NCBI GenBank assembly: GCA_014281115.1
Contig: JACONQ010000017.1
Coordinates: 1,922,001-1,986,000 of the forward strand
Reading direction: 5' to 3'
Length of the DNA stretch: 64,000 nucleotides
Origin: Laburnicola sp. R22_1
Taxonomy: Eukaryota > Ascomycota > Dothideomycetes > Pleosporales > Didymosphaeriaceae
Below, piece after piece: positions 40,844 to 51,870 of the stretch (its first letter is position 1; every line of letters begins with the position of its first letter). The translations under genes were made by a program, and so were the position numbers. The notes under the pieces are model-generated. The model had not been told where the DNA came from. It saw only the letters and a program-made list of their open reading frames with translations, and did no database searches.

Positions 40844-42741
40844 TCAATCCTCCAAATCATACGGCCACGTCTCTCGGAGATCCTCTTCCGTCCGAATCGG
40901 CTCATCGTCATCAGGAGTCTCGTTCGCCAAAACCTCATTCAGCATCCCCTTGTAAAGCTCCCGGTGCGCCGCTTCAGTTGCTTCCCAGTCCTCGGTCGGA
41001 ACCCACCCGTCAGACGCCGCATTGAGCAGGTTCTGCATGACATCTTTCACCTGATGCGTCGCTTCAAAGAACTTGTAGTCTTTTTGGTGCGCGCTGCGTT
41101 CCTCGGGGCTGGGCAAAGCAAATGGACATGGATCCGCGAAACCAAGCTCTTTCCAGCGTCGCGAAGTCTGAATCAGCTCCTCGCGGAAAGCAACGGCGCC
41201 ATCCGCCCAGGTGCGATAGCCGTACCGAAAAGGCCGAAAGAAAGCCTCGTCCATGGATCTGGGAGCTGCGAGCTTTGGGGCGAGGAATTCAACGCAGACG
41301 TCGTATGATTGGGCGCTTGCCTCGCTGCTGGGCTCGAAGTCATGTTCACCTGAAGGGTCAGGGAAAAGTTTCGCAAAGTCCGGGACCTCGTCTGCGTACC
41401 AAAACGCTGGCTCGATGCTAGATGATTGCCAGTCGATAATGGCCGTGATAATGGTACCGTCGTCCTCTGAGACGAAAATGTTTCGTTTGTGCATGTCGGG
41501 GTGGAAGAGGAGGGGGCTGGAGGCGTCCTGGATGGCAGGATGCTTCACCATTTCACTCATCACCGCACGTCCCTGAGCGAGTACTTCGTGGTGTGTCTGT
41601 ATAGGCCCGTGATAACGTCGGCGTTTGGTGCTAGGTTCGGTTGGTGGAACCCTGGAGATTCCGGCATCAATCAGGCCGTCAGAGTAGGCGGCAAGGTTCG
41701 GCCCTAGGGTACTTGCTGAGTGATCTGATAGTAGTAAAAAACATGATTGCACGTACATGGTCCCTGGTTTAGCTTGACGTTGTGGTAATATCTCGGCTGT
41801 GCAACACTACAGTCCCAATACCTAGTCCCAACATGGGGCCCGATGCAGAATTCTTCTACGGTCAGGGAGACCTTCTTCGCAGGAGGGAGGTGCGGCGTGT
41901 CGGCGAAGTATAAACTCCCGTAGGCGGCGAACTCGAGGTCGACGGCTTGTTTAAGGGTTTCAACGATGGCGTGGATGCACATGATGCGCGCGTCTGAGTC
42001 CATGGCGGGCCATTTTTCAGAAAGGGGGAGGCCGGCTGCATGGGATGTGATGATGTATTCGCTGCCAATGGCGTTTGATGGGTCGTCGCTCCAGGCTAGG
42101 ATCTTGGGGATGGGGATGCTGGTTTTGGCTTGGACTGGGAAGATGGAGAGTGGTTAGTGTGAGCTGCGTAGCGGGCTATGGGCATTGAGCTGCAGCATAC
42201 TACGTACGGTACTTGATGGTTGCGACTTCGGAATTGGTGGTTAGGCGTGGGGGACCTGCGATGGAGAAGGGGAGGCGGGCGACGAGGCGGTGGGTGGTGT
42301 CGGTGGTGAAGATGAAGACGCGGTTGAAGTTGCATTCTTTGAGTAGGAGGCGATGGAGCGGGCGCCGGGACAGAGGGATACGATCTTGTGGCATAGAGCT
42401 TCGAAGTCAAACTATATATGGCGTGCTTGTCGCTCTAAAGCGTCGCGGTGGAGCCAGCGTCCACTCGTGTAGTTGAAAGGGTCAAGGTCTACATTTCACA
42501 TCAGTCCTGGTAAGATGTAACATAGGTAAGGCGGCGGAAGTGGCTCACTTTCGTCAACTGATGTCATCATCTGCCTTGAAGAGACGAATGTTGCGCAGCC
42601 TTGAAACGGGCGACGATATACTGAGCGGAAATGTGTAGAAGCTCGGCCGTCTGTGCGAGGCAGAAACGTTGAGATGCAGAATGGAGGCGATGTGTGTTGG
42701 GTGCGAAGCCAGCGTGTCACAGAGGGGATGGTGCGAATCAT
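40844..42741 (-). pseudogene. AIM9/APH-family phosphotransferase gene with nonsense and frameshift lesions
   Basis: Exon model: 42741-42549, 42488-42208, 42134-41757, 41703-40844. Exon 1 resembles a mitochondrial presequence (MIRTIPSVTRWLRTQH). The kinase-like fold is clear: LDPFNYTSGRWL, KECNFNRVFIFTTD, THRLVARLPFSIAGPPRLTT, SEVATIKY, the hinge region GSEYIITSHAAGLPLSEKW, the catalytic HPDMHKRNIF and IIDWQSSSIEPAF. Aim9-type proteins are mitochondrial APH-like proteins of unknown substrate. Exon 2 has two defects: TAG at 42414-42412 in frame, between ARHI and FDFEALCHK, and a shift of one base around 42345-42360 between SIASY and LLKECNF. Downstream splice sites and catalytic residues are intact, so inactivation looks recent. 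An unusual extra intron is the only way it could be functional. Confidence 0.7.
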
Positions 42742-43486
42742 GGATGCATTGTCTTTCGAAGCTGGAGATAAGCTGACTTGCGTGGTTAAGAGGATATGTA
42801 ATGCCTAAGAGCTCAGTTACGGCGCGTGTAGGATGGGATCCGTCATGCCCCTTGGCGCTAACTGAAATAAGGGCATTAAGCGAATTGTTTGATGGTTTCT
42901 CGGCGAACTTGATACAGTTGATAAGTTGGCGTTTGCAGTGGTATATTTATTGGACAAAGAAAACCACAAGAATGTTTACTCATGGTTCCGCACCCAGTCC
43001 CTATGCCGGTGGCGCTCCTTGCCGATGGTAAGCGGCTGCAGCTAGCTACTCGTTAGGGGTCAGAGCTCCAGGCCCCACACTGCAGCTGCACCTGCTCTCC
43101 ACTCTCTGCAGCTGCCGGACACAGGCGGACCATTCTTTTATCCTCCACGTGCTGGCCGTACTTTTTTACACCAAGCAAGAGCATGATGAATTGAAGCTGT
43201 CTAGCAGCATGCGTCAAGTCTCAAGGTGAACGGCGTGCGGCAGCCCTGACTCCATAAAGTTTGGATGGACCTTGGCTGTGACGGAGCTTACTTTCTGCCG
43301 CCGTCCGCCTACCAGCTTCCGCCCCTATGCTGCCACTCACCTCTCCAGACTGCTACCAAGCTATCGAGTACATCAAGTGAATACGACGGATACGAGCCAG
43401 CTCCTCCAAAAACAACCCACGTCGTATGCGTCAGAAAGACGCCTCCGCCCCGCGCCTGCAGTGAGGCGTCGCGCCTAGCTTGAGCC
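42742..43486. other. Divergent intergenic region
   Basis: About 745 bases upstream of both the AIM9-like pseudogene and the phosphatase-superfamily gene. It contains several CTGCAGCT words (43027-43110), clustered enough to be possible factor sites. No gene was seen. Confidence 0.4.
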
Positions 43487-45880
43487 ATGGCGAAAGGACC
43501 AGCCGTCGTCATGGTCGCGCGGTATGCATTCGCACTCTCCAGCATCACACTGTCTCTCTCTGCGGAACCCCAGCTGACCGCTGCGTGATGCAGACACGGC
43601 GCACGCCTCGACGCCGCCGACAAACAATGGCATCTCACCTCGCCTACCCCGTACGATCCGCCTCTCACCTACGGCGGCTGGACCCAAGCAAAAGCCCTCG
43701 GCCTGCGCATCGCCGCCCTCCTCCACGCACGCGAAATCGAGCAGACGAAGGAGGCTAAGGATAGCCCAATTGGGGACGCTGGCGCGCAGGACACGAGCAC
43801 GAACGGCAAGAGCGCGAATGGAGCACCTGCAGGGCCAAAGAAGCGGAAGCAGAAGATCATCATCCACTCGAGCCCGTTCCTGAGATGCATACAGACGAGC
43901 ACGGCCATCGCAGCCGGCATCTCCCAGTTCCAGCCCGTGCAGGACGCTCCAGCGACAGCAACTCCAAAGCTGGACGTGCCACACCCGTCACAGGAGAAGA
44001 ACAGGACGAGCCCCTTGGCAAAGGCCCCGCAGTCTGCCTCTCCGGCTGTACAACCCGCGGCCATCGATGCAGCGGCAGCAGACCCGGAGCACAGGAAGCC
44101 GAAAGAGAACTCCACAGCGTGGTTGCGGTTGACCAACCCCGACGCCCATTCAAAGCCCTATGTCGGGCCAGAGAAGACACTGCTGCGCATCGATGCGTTT
44201 CTGGGCGAGTGGCTGTCGCCGGACTACTACGAGGATATCACACCACCGCCAAACTCTACCATGATGGTCGCCGGTGCCAAGGCCGATTTGTTGAGGAGAG
44301 GCGACTACATTGAACTTCGGCCCATGGCGCCTAGCCATAGAGGCTATTTTCCCGGTGGCTGGGTCAAAGGCAATGCGACGTCCCCGGGCAATAGCCGCAA
44401 AGCCACTGGGGATAAACCCTTCCCCTCCATGGGGAGCTTGGCACAGGCGCTGCCCCATCGTGAGCGGTCGAGCAGTTATGGCAGCATGCTCAGGACGCGT
44501 TCCAGTTCGCGAGACCGTCAAACCCCTGCCGAGATCACTACGCCGCACAAACTACCCGGCCACCTGTACGACCCTCCGGTTCCCGCGCATGCAGTTTCGC
44601 CTTCGGATCCGATACCTAGGGGGTATGTCAATCACGCGCGAGATGCCTGTCTGAAAGTCGATTTCCAATGGGACAGCATGCGCGAGCCACAGCTATGGGG
44701 CGACGGCGGCGAGTTTGGCGATGAGTGGAGCACCATGCACAAGCGCTTCCGAAAGGGACTCGCAGGCATGATGCAATGGTACAGAGAACATGGCTGGAAA
44801 CCGAGACCGCCGCAGGACTTGTTCCATGGATTCACATTCAGCGAGCGTACTTCAGGTCCCAAACAGGGAGCGTCCAAGGGTGGACAGAAAGGCGACGAGG
44901 AAGCCGAGGACGACGAAGAGCTTGTATTGGTGCTGGTGACACATGGCGCGGGCTGTAACGCCTTGCTCGGCGCCATCACGAACCAGCCAGTGCTCATGGA
45001 CATTGGGCTAGCAGCCCTGTCCATGGCCGTTCTCAGAGACGAGCCGCGCAGATCCTCAGCGTCTACCATATACGCTCGACGATCCTCGGTCGTGGATGCC
45101 GGCATGGCCGACACCTACGAGATGAAGCTTCTCTCGTCGATCGACCATCTCCGCCCCGGCGTCGACCCTTCGCGCCCCCCACAGCCTCAATCCCCAGCTC
45201 CTGCGCTTTCCAGCCCGTCCATCGCGCCGGACTACCGCCGCCGCGTACCCGCAACAAGCGGCTCCAACACACCCATCAACCAGCTCGACTCGCCCTTCTC
45301 GCTTCCCCCCACCGCCCGCGGCTGGAACAGCTCCCTCGGCAGTATCCGGCGCAGCTCCACGTCCGCGTCAGGTTCGACCATCGCATCGAATAATGCGAGC
45401 GGCTCTGCGTCGCCGAATCTCGGCTCGGGTCTTTGGGGCTCGGGCGCGAGCCTAAGGTCTGTTTCTTTCAACGAAACGGCTGATGGGCGCGCGAGCCCGG
45501 GCGCGGATATGGTGGATGTGTTTCAGAATGCGCATTTGAAACCTAAGACTGTGGCGGCGGATATGGGGGTGCAGGTGGGGGATGGGAATAAGGAGAGTAT
45601 GGGTATTCCTGCGGTTGATGGGGTGGTGGAGGGGGAGGGGCGGGGTGAGGAGGAGTGTGAGAGCTGTGATGGGGTGGCGCCGTTGGAGGGGTGGAGGGGG
45701 TTGGGTGGGGGAAGGTGGGGTGGGATGAAAGGAGGGGGAGCGGGTGGGGGAGGCGGGTTGTGGGCGGCGCCGAAGACGCAGGTGCAGGGGTATGGGATGT
45801 GGGGGCCGCCGAGGCTGGAGGAGGTGTGTGTGCATGGGAGGGGGATGAAGAGGAGGTGGACGGTTACGGAGAGGGAGTAG
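43487..45880 (+). CDS. Histidine phosphatase superfamily (phosphoglycerate-mutase-like) protein
   Basis: Two exons: a tiny first one (43487-43521) and 43594-45880, separated by a 72-nt intron; 773 residues. The intron splits the signature, restoring MVARHGARLDAADKQWH, the RHG motif with the catalytic His. Further core residues are YDPPLTYGGWTQAKALG, IIIHSSPFLRCIQTSTAIA (the SPxxRCxQT motif) and VLVLVTHGAGCNALLGAITN, the second catalytic His. Large disordered insertions occur before the last motif and in the Ser/Gly-rich C-terminus. The layout resembles fungal members related to UBASH3 or TFIIIC tau55 phosphatase domains; the substrate cannot be assigned. The last 400 bases are strongly G-rich on the coding strand. 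Confidence 0.85.
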
Positions 45881-46008
45881 GGTTGTGAGCTCTTCGTGAG
45901 GAGGGGGTTTGGGAGGGGTTTTTTAGGTTTGTTAGCGGGACGTTTGGTGTTGGGCTTGGAGTTTTGTGTGTGAGTGGATGGGGAGGAATCGTGTGTCTGT
46001 CTCTCTCT

Positions 46009-46401
46009 GTGTGTGTGTGTGTGAGCGTGTATACTATTTAAAGTTGAAAGGGTCAGATACTAGTGAGGGCGAGTGCGAGTGCGAGTGCGAGTGTGAGGGT
46101 GATGGCAGGCGTGCGTGCGCATCCCCATTATCATCATCATCCTCAATCATCATCATTGTATTCTCTATCTATCTATCTATCTATCTACCTCGTTCGTTGC
46201 ACTTTGGCCTCGTGGTGGCTGTGTGAAAGTGAAGTCCAGTCGAAGTCGAGAAACACCTGCAATCTGCTGCAATCTGCAATCTGCAATCTGCAATCTGCAA
46301 TCGACTTGTCACATATGTCATACTATTGTTTTCATCAACGTTGTAACGCAAGGATTTGGAAGCGATAGGCTGGCTGGATGGCTGGATGGATGGATGGATG
46401 G
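46009..46401 (+). repeat. Cluster of five different simple-sequence repeats
   Basis: In under 400 bases: a TG run (46009-46023), GAGTGC hexamers (46071-46094), CTAT tetramers (46162-46187), CAATCTG heptamers, about six copies (46257-46302), and GGAT/GGCT tetramers (46369-46401). Confidence 0.9.
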
Positions 46402-46754
46402 CTATGGCTAGGGGTGATGTGATATCATATGATTTCTTGTGCGCTGCGTGGACTTTTTTTTTTTTGGTTGGGGGTTAGGATGTGTGTGATGCGTGTGTGT
46501 TTTGGGGGTGTTTTGGTGGGGGTTGAGGGGTTGAGGGGGATAGAGGCTGTAGGTGAAAGTATTGCGTGTTGTGTTTTAGTTTCTGGGATGGACGAACGCG
46601 GAGACATGTTGAACTTTTGTGGACATTTTCGGTATTCTAGAGTAGAGAGTTTCGACGGAAGTGATGGGGTAGGTGAGTGAGGGGTTGACTCCATGGCCTA
46701 GTTGCGAGCTATTTTGTACAACGGCAAGATAGAGGGCGGGAAAGGAGATGGGAG

Positions 46755-46945
46755 AGGTGATATCTAGCGCTGCTGTTGGTTTTTAGCGGGTCTGTCTCAT
46801 TGGAGGGTTCTCGGATGGTTTTCGTGCTAGGAATCGAGGTGTGTGGGCGATGGGCGATGTGATATCTAGCGTGGGTGGGTTGGGAGTTGTGGATAGGGGA
46901 CAGGACATAATATCTAGCGTAGGTGGTTTTTAGCGAGTCTCATCG
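46755..46945 (+). repeat. Degenerate minisatellite, three copies of GATATCTAGCG plus TTTTTAGCG
   Basis: GTGATATCTAGCG occurs at about 46758 and 46859 and ATAATATCTAGCG at 46907; the first and third are followed by GGTTTTTAGCGGGTCT and GGTTTTTAGCGAGTCT. Spacing is irregular (about 101 and 48 bases). Confidence 0.7.
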
Positions 46946-48067
46946 CCGGGTTGTGGGCGGGGAGGAGATGGCCATATACCTAAGGTATGTATTGCAGCAT
47001 GCGAGAAATTAAATAGAGCGAGAGGGCCTTGCTCCTCCGCGTAATGATGTACAGTTAACTTTAGGCGCACATCATGGTTGGCTGCATCATATATCTTTGG
47101 TGCAACGTGAAGAATCCATCTTGGCTGCTTCCTTTTCTTAAACTCCACATGAGTGTGTGGCTGCAGCACGAAGGCGGCGAGATAGAATTTGGTAGCTATT
47201 TTCAATCAAAGGCGCAGAAGGCCGCATAGCGGGCAATCAAGAAGATTTTCAGAGTAAGAGAATGGGAGCCTGCTTGATCATATTCCCTTGTGGAAGGAGG
47301 GAGTGGTGTACAAATGCGGAGACGCTAACATCCGACCTGCTACTGCTCGTGCGCAACTTGAGTGCAAAGAAGCCACACGTTCGTTGGCATTCCGATGTTC
47401 CCGGTAAATTTCAGGTGCCACCAGCAATGCCTTGATTCCTATCCACGTTCGCGAGGAAAGGGAAAATAGAATAATGCAGTGACCTCTTCGAGCAGAGAAA
47501 CTAACGTTTTCCTGTCCTCGTCCATATTCCGAAATTTATTCGGTAAGCTACTCCTCGTTATAGTCTCACGCGCAACGATTTATCCTTATGTTTTTCCGGA
47601 GGATGGGAACTAAGCGGCGCATAGTGTACCCTTTCCAGAGACTCGGCCATGTGTAGTGATTCGTTGCTTTATGAGAAAAGGAAAATTGAGGCTGAACAGC
47701 CAACCAGCGCTGACAACGTACCGTACTACGCGTAATAGTACGTCCTATAGTATATCCTGTACGCCGTACGTCCGTAGCTGCCTCCTAGGCTGTAGCGTAG
47801 CCGTAGTTTATACGGCTCTATAGCGTAGTTATAGCTTTATAGGAGCCTTTTTATAAAATTTTAATATAACCTTTTAGTATTTTAGAAAACTATTTTTAGC
47901 CTTTTTTTACCCTTTTTAGTATAATATAAGCTTAAATTATAGTTAATCTCCTAAAAAGATAACTTTTTAATAACCTTAATACTAAATAATAATTACTAAT
48001 TACCTAATTAAAAAAGAGCTTAGCACCTACAGTCTATAAAGAGCTTTTTAGGCTATACTATAGTTAT

Positions 48068-48264
48068 TGTTGGATAGGCTCTCACTAGTGAAAGGAAAGG
48101 AACTGAAAACGGATTACATTTAAAGATTGATTATTATTCTTGTCTTTGTGTGGATGCTACAGAGGTGTACATGCTCTTGTCTAAGTAGGACCGAAGTAGG
48201 ATTGAGGCGGTCTATTGGGCATTGTTGGGCAGCTAATGTATCTACTAATGCCTATAATCTAACA
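48068..48264 (-). repeat. Left (3') LTR of the Copia element
   Basis: 197 bases, starting TGTTGGATAGGCTCTCACTA. Ten differences from the right LTR, all transitions. Confidence 0.95.
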
Positions 48265-48375
48265 CTAGAAATCTTTTCTTTTTAGATAGCTTAGTAGTAA
48301 CTATATATGTCTATATTAACTGTGTGTAAAGCATTAAACATTAGAGCCTATTAGCCTCTATACCCAGCCCTTAAC

Positions 48376-48816
48376 TTAGACTATTAACTTATTCCTGTTA
48401 ATAAGGTGCTTAAGGGCGCGGTTTGGTGATGCCTTAGTAAAAGCGTCCGCAGGATTGTCTTCACTATTAATCCAGCGAATCTTAGTGATCTTGCGACGCT
48501 CATATGACTGGCGCAACGCCATGATGTCGATTATAAGGCGCTTTTCCTTTGTTGTCCCAAGCTTCACTAGACACTCGTACAGCGAGTACGAATCTGTGCA
48601 GATAACTAAGGGAATTGCAGGTAGTCTAAGGCGTTCTGTAATCATCCTTAAGGTGGTTGCAATAGCGATGCCAATATCAAAACTGTTAACCATGCTATAG
48701 ATTTCTAAGGCCAGTACGCTTTGTGTGACGTGTTTGCATTTCGTAGAGCTGTAGTAAATCACATTGCTATAGATTATAAAGGTGTTATTAACGTCTATAG
48801 ACTTATTAACAAGCAT
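48376..48816 (-). pseudogene. Copia RNase H domain
   Basis: Open segment of 146 codons with the Copia RNase H signature: SVLALEIYSMVNSFD, then VICTDSYSLYECLVKLGTTK, then TKIRWINSEDNPADAFTK. It encodes the end of pol and stops before the LTR. It carries the conserved Asp of CTDS and the NPADAFTK motif, but the polyprotein upstream is broken. Confidence 0.85.
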
Positions 48817-49242
48817 TAATACAAAGCCTAGCTGCGAACTAAGGTCCTTGTTGTTGGCAAATAAGCTATCTACAAAGACTATTAACTTGGCATTAATAAG
48901 GTTAACGGGTACGTAGCGCAGACCGCGGTTAAGGTTCTCTATCTGCTATTTAAGGCGCTTGTTGAGCGCCCTGATGTTCTTATCTAAAGGTTGCTGCGCT
49001 TGCGCGGCTACAGACAAATTGAAAGAAGCCTCTGGTTGGCACGTTAAGGCGATGTACGCCCCACAGGCGTGCTGTTCTATGTACTGTTACGCGCGATTGT
49101 GCGCCTTAATGTCCACAAGCTTAATCTTTCCTCCTTGTCCCTTCTACTTAAGGTTTAAGATCGCTTTGCTATTTTCTATTGTAAGCGTGCAACTGTTAAA
49201 GTCCAGTTGCATATCTAGCGTTAGAATAGTCTTTGGCTTTAA

Positions 49243-49842
49243 TTAGAACTGTGCGTCCTTAAGCTTTTTCTCTTTAAGCGACGAGAATGCGGCTGTCCTA
49301 AGTATGAGGGTATCGTTGGTCTGTATGCCAACAAGTCCGAAGGCGTCTGCGTCCCTGTTTGTGACCGACAAGCAAGGGTCGTACGTTGATGTGGACATGT
49401 CCAATTCCTTATGGTGATGTCCGTGGTATGTTGTCCACCAATGAACCCCTGCCTTCGCGATCCCATACAGCAGTTTGATCACGTGAAGCAGCGTGCCTTC
49501 CGGATATTTTGACACTAGTTCTGAGGGGAGATGTGCAAGAATCGTCCTCTGGAGATTTGTCTGCGCTTGAGGGTATGCCTGCGTTATATCGCGCAGCTCA
49601 ACAGTCATCTCACGTTGTACAAGTACGGGCGCCAGGGCCATAATTAGACGCTGGCTACAGCGTTGAATAGTTAGAGACTGTGTTAAGATAGCTTCCTTGT
49701 CGTGGTCCTGGTAGCCTTGAATAACTAGACGGGATTTCTCGTAGGGCTTAGTTGTTTTTCCTTTAACCTCTCGTACAAGACGCGATTTGAAAATTCGGAT
49801 CCTGCCGTGCAATTCCTTATCGTACAGTTCAAACTCGAACAC
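49243..49842 (-). pseudogene. Copia reverse transcriptase domain, damaged
   Basis: Open segment of 199 codons: FKSRLVREVKGKTTKPYEKS and RLVIQGYQDHDK, then LRDITQAYPQAQTNLQR, where catalytic Asp follows LR as in RDITQAY, then LHVIKLLYGIAKAGVHWW. The usual DD catalytic box reads QTNDTLIL, so one Asp is changed to Asn (GAC/GAT to AAC/AAT), a G-to-A change fitting RIP. Confidence 0.85.
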
Positions 49843-50529
49843 TCCACAGCCTACGAGGTCACTAATCTCTTAATTGTCGGACGCCTCAAAGGGTGCGCCT
49901 GGGGTTGTAATAACCCCATTATTGCGTAGCTTAATCGCTAGCTTATAGTTAGCCTCCTCCTTCTTAGTTATATACACATTCGCCTTGCGCTTGTTTTTTA
50001 ATCCTAGAGAACAGCCTCTCTTACTTAGTTGCGCTACTATAAGTACTTCCATATCTATAGGTGGCTTATGTAGTGCGTGTGGCGCATTAGGGTCGCTCTA
50101 GAGGTGGTCTGGTCTATAGTATAGCTTAACAACAGTTAATCTGAATATTATTAGACTATTAACTATATTAATAGTGATGTTATGCCTATCTATGCTGGCG
50201 ATTTTATATAGGCTGTTCTAGCTATTACTTTCTCTCTAGATTAAAACCTTGCTTTGTAGCAGGAGTGCGAGTACGTCTTTAGTAGTAGGTCTATTCTAAG
50301 TGTTTAGGGCGTCCGCGACCTAGCGCTCTACAGCAATCTTGCGTAGGGCTTTTGTCGCCTTTTAAATAGCCTCGCTGCGCTTAACTATTAATAGTGACAG
50401 CGGTGACTCTATTGTTATACATAGGTACGCCCTAAAGACTAGCAGAGTTAGGACTAGCCTATTAGGGCCGGCCGTATTGTTGATAGCTTTTATAGCTATC
50501 TAGAGGATCGCCTTATTAAACATAGTGCT

Positions 50530-50880
50530 AGCGAGCTTAATATGGAGTATATCCTATGCGCGGCGTAGGGGCGCATAATACCTTTTAGTCTTGCCTATAG
50601 ACTAGTGCGCCTCTATAGGCACTTGTTTACACGTTACTCCTATAATCTTTATCTTAGCGCGGAACTCTACGCTTGCGAAGTTGGTGCCTGCATTGTGTGT
50701 AATAATATCTAGTGGGCCTTAGTAGGTGTTAATCTATAACATCTATAGTGCCTTCCACGTCTCCTTGGCTAAAATAGCGCTGAGGAACTTCGCGCCTTAA
50801 AACGCAGTGGACGCATCGACCACATACAGTATAGGCTTGTTGCCTAGGTACATTACGTTAATAAGGATTTTGTAATTAAA
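50530..50880 (-). pseudogene. Copia integrase core with stops and a catalytic Asp-to-Asn change
   Basis: Read on the minus strand, the core passes through LYVVDASTAF, then DIITHNAGTNFAS, then VPIEAH-stop-SIGKTKRYYA and APLRRA-stop-DIL. This is the DD-35-E integrase fold with its second Asp replaced by Asn at 50694-50692 and several Trp/Gln codons converted to stops. All changes are C-to-T or G-to-A. Confidence 0.7.
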
Positions 50881-51129
50881 GTAGTAGTTGTCCTTAAAGG
50901 TAAACTTAAATCGGCGCGGCGCGGAGCTATTTAGTTAATAATAATAATAGAATTTTGTAATTTTCTTAAGAGTTCTTTCTTTAAAGTTATTGTGACTAGC
51001 ATTCTTTAATAGCTTAATAAGTTGTATAACAGCTAGGTGCCTAAACTGGCGATGCAGCCGTCTTAACTTAGTCTCTGTTAGAAACATTGTTGCGCGCTCT
51101 CTCTTGTTGAGATGGAACCACGGATGTCC

Positions 51130-51420
51130 CTATTTGCGGATCACTAGGGTGCGGTGTTCTTCTTGTACGAGCTTATCTATAGTGTTGTTAAAATAGATAT
51201 TTAACCTGTCTATATCTGCAAGGCACAGCAGGAATAGTGTGGGCGCTTTAAGCACCTTAAAATCGATTTTCCCAATCTCTGTAGGGACCTGCGCGGTGCT
51301 AATAGACGCGGTAACACAGCCCTTGCTAAATTTAATAGACGCTTTTCCTACTATGGATATGTCTATTATGACTATTAGGTCTTTTTGTGTTAGCGCAAGG
51401 TATTGTTCCCTACTAACCAT
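51130..51420 (-). pseudogene. Fragment between gag and integrase (protease/GAG-pre-integrase region)
   Basis: Open segment of 96 codons, FSKGCVTASISTAQVPTEIG and IDFKVLKAPTLFLLCLADID, matching by position and style the protease to GAG-pre-integrase part of fungal Copia polyproteins (flow to KVLKAPTLFLL and LADIDRLNIYFNN). The active-site DTG lies upstream and was not cleanly seen. Confidence 0.5.
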
Positions 51421-51769
51421 AGATACATTAGCGGCGCTAGTATTAGGCAGGATTCCCTAGTACACGGATCGCGCGTATTAGTCCTTAATAAGAAACTGCG
51501 ACGCTGGCATTAATAGTGCACGTCTGCTGTAAATGTTGTTGCTAGAGATGTGGTGCAGGAATGCTTAATCTGCAAGGCATTATTCCTTGAAGAATTATTG
51601 TTCAACGTACGCGGCTGTGACGTTATTGTTGTTGTCCTTGTCCTTATAGGCTTCCTCTTCTCTCTAGCCTTCTTGGTTGTACTAGGTCGCGTGTTCAATC
51701 CCTTTATACTCCGCGAGGTACATAGAGAAGTCTGTGGGTAGTTATGTGTCTATAAAGTGACATGCGGAA

Positions 51770-51870
51770 AAAAACTACGCGCGGGCGGCCTTGCGTTCTT
51801 TGTCTGTATGGTTGGTTGACTAGCAGCCTTCCTTCTGGCAGACAAAACACTTCTTCTTCTAGCGTGGCGT
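51770..51870 (-). pseudogene. Copia Gag zinc knuckle remnant
   Basis: On the minus strand the DNA reads KKKCFVCQKEGC, stop, STNHTDKERKAARA. The Cys/His spacing is the nucleic-acid-binding knuckle of fungal Copia Gag proteins, and the stop sits where Trp is expected (TGG to TAG). Confidence 0.7.

Larger units (their letters stand above)
45881..47705. other. Gene-free, repeat-rich flank of the transposon island
   Basis: About 1.8 kb after the phosphatase gene. It holds a cluster of simple repeats and a three-copy minisatellite, both listed, and otherwise G/T-rich then mixed sequence. No credible coding frame was seen; the minus-strand frame at 46930-47205 overlaps repeats. Confidence 0.5.

Noticed and set aside
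46930..47205. Small minus-strand ORF of 91 codons near the transposon island
   Set aside because: No intron partners, no recognisable composition, and it lies in repeat-rich DNA.
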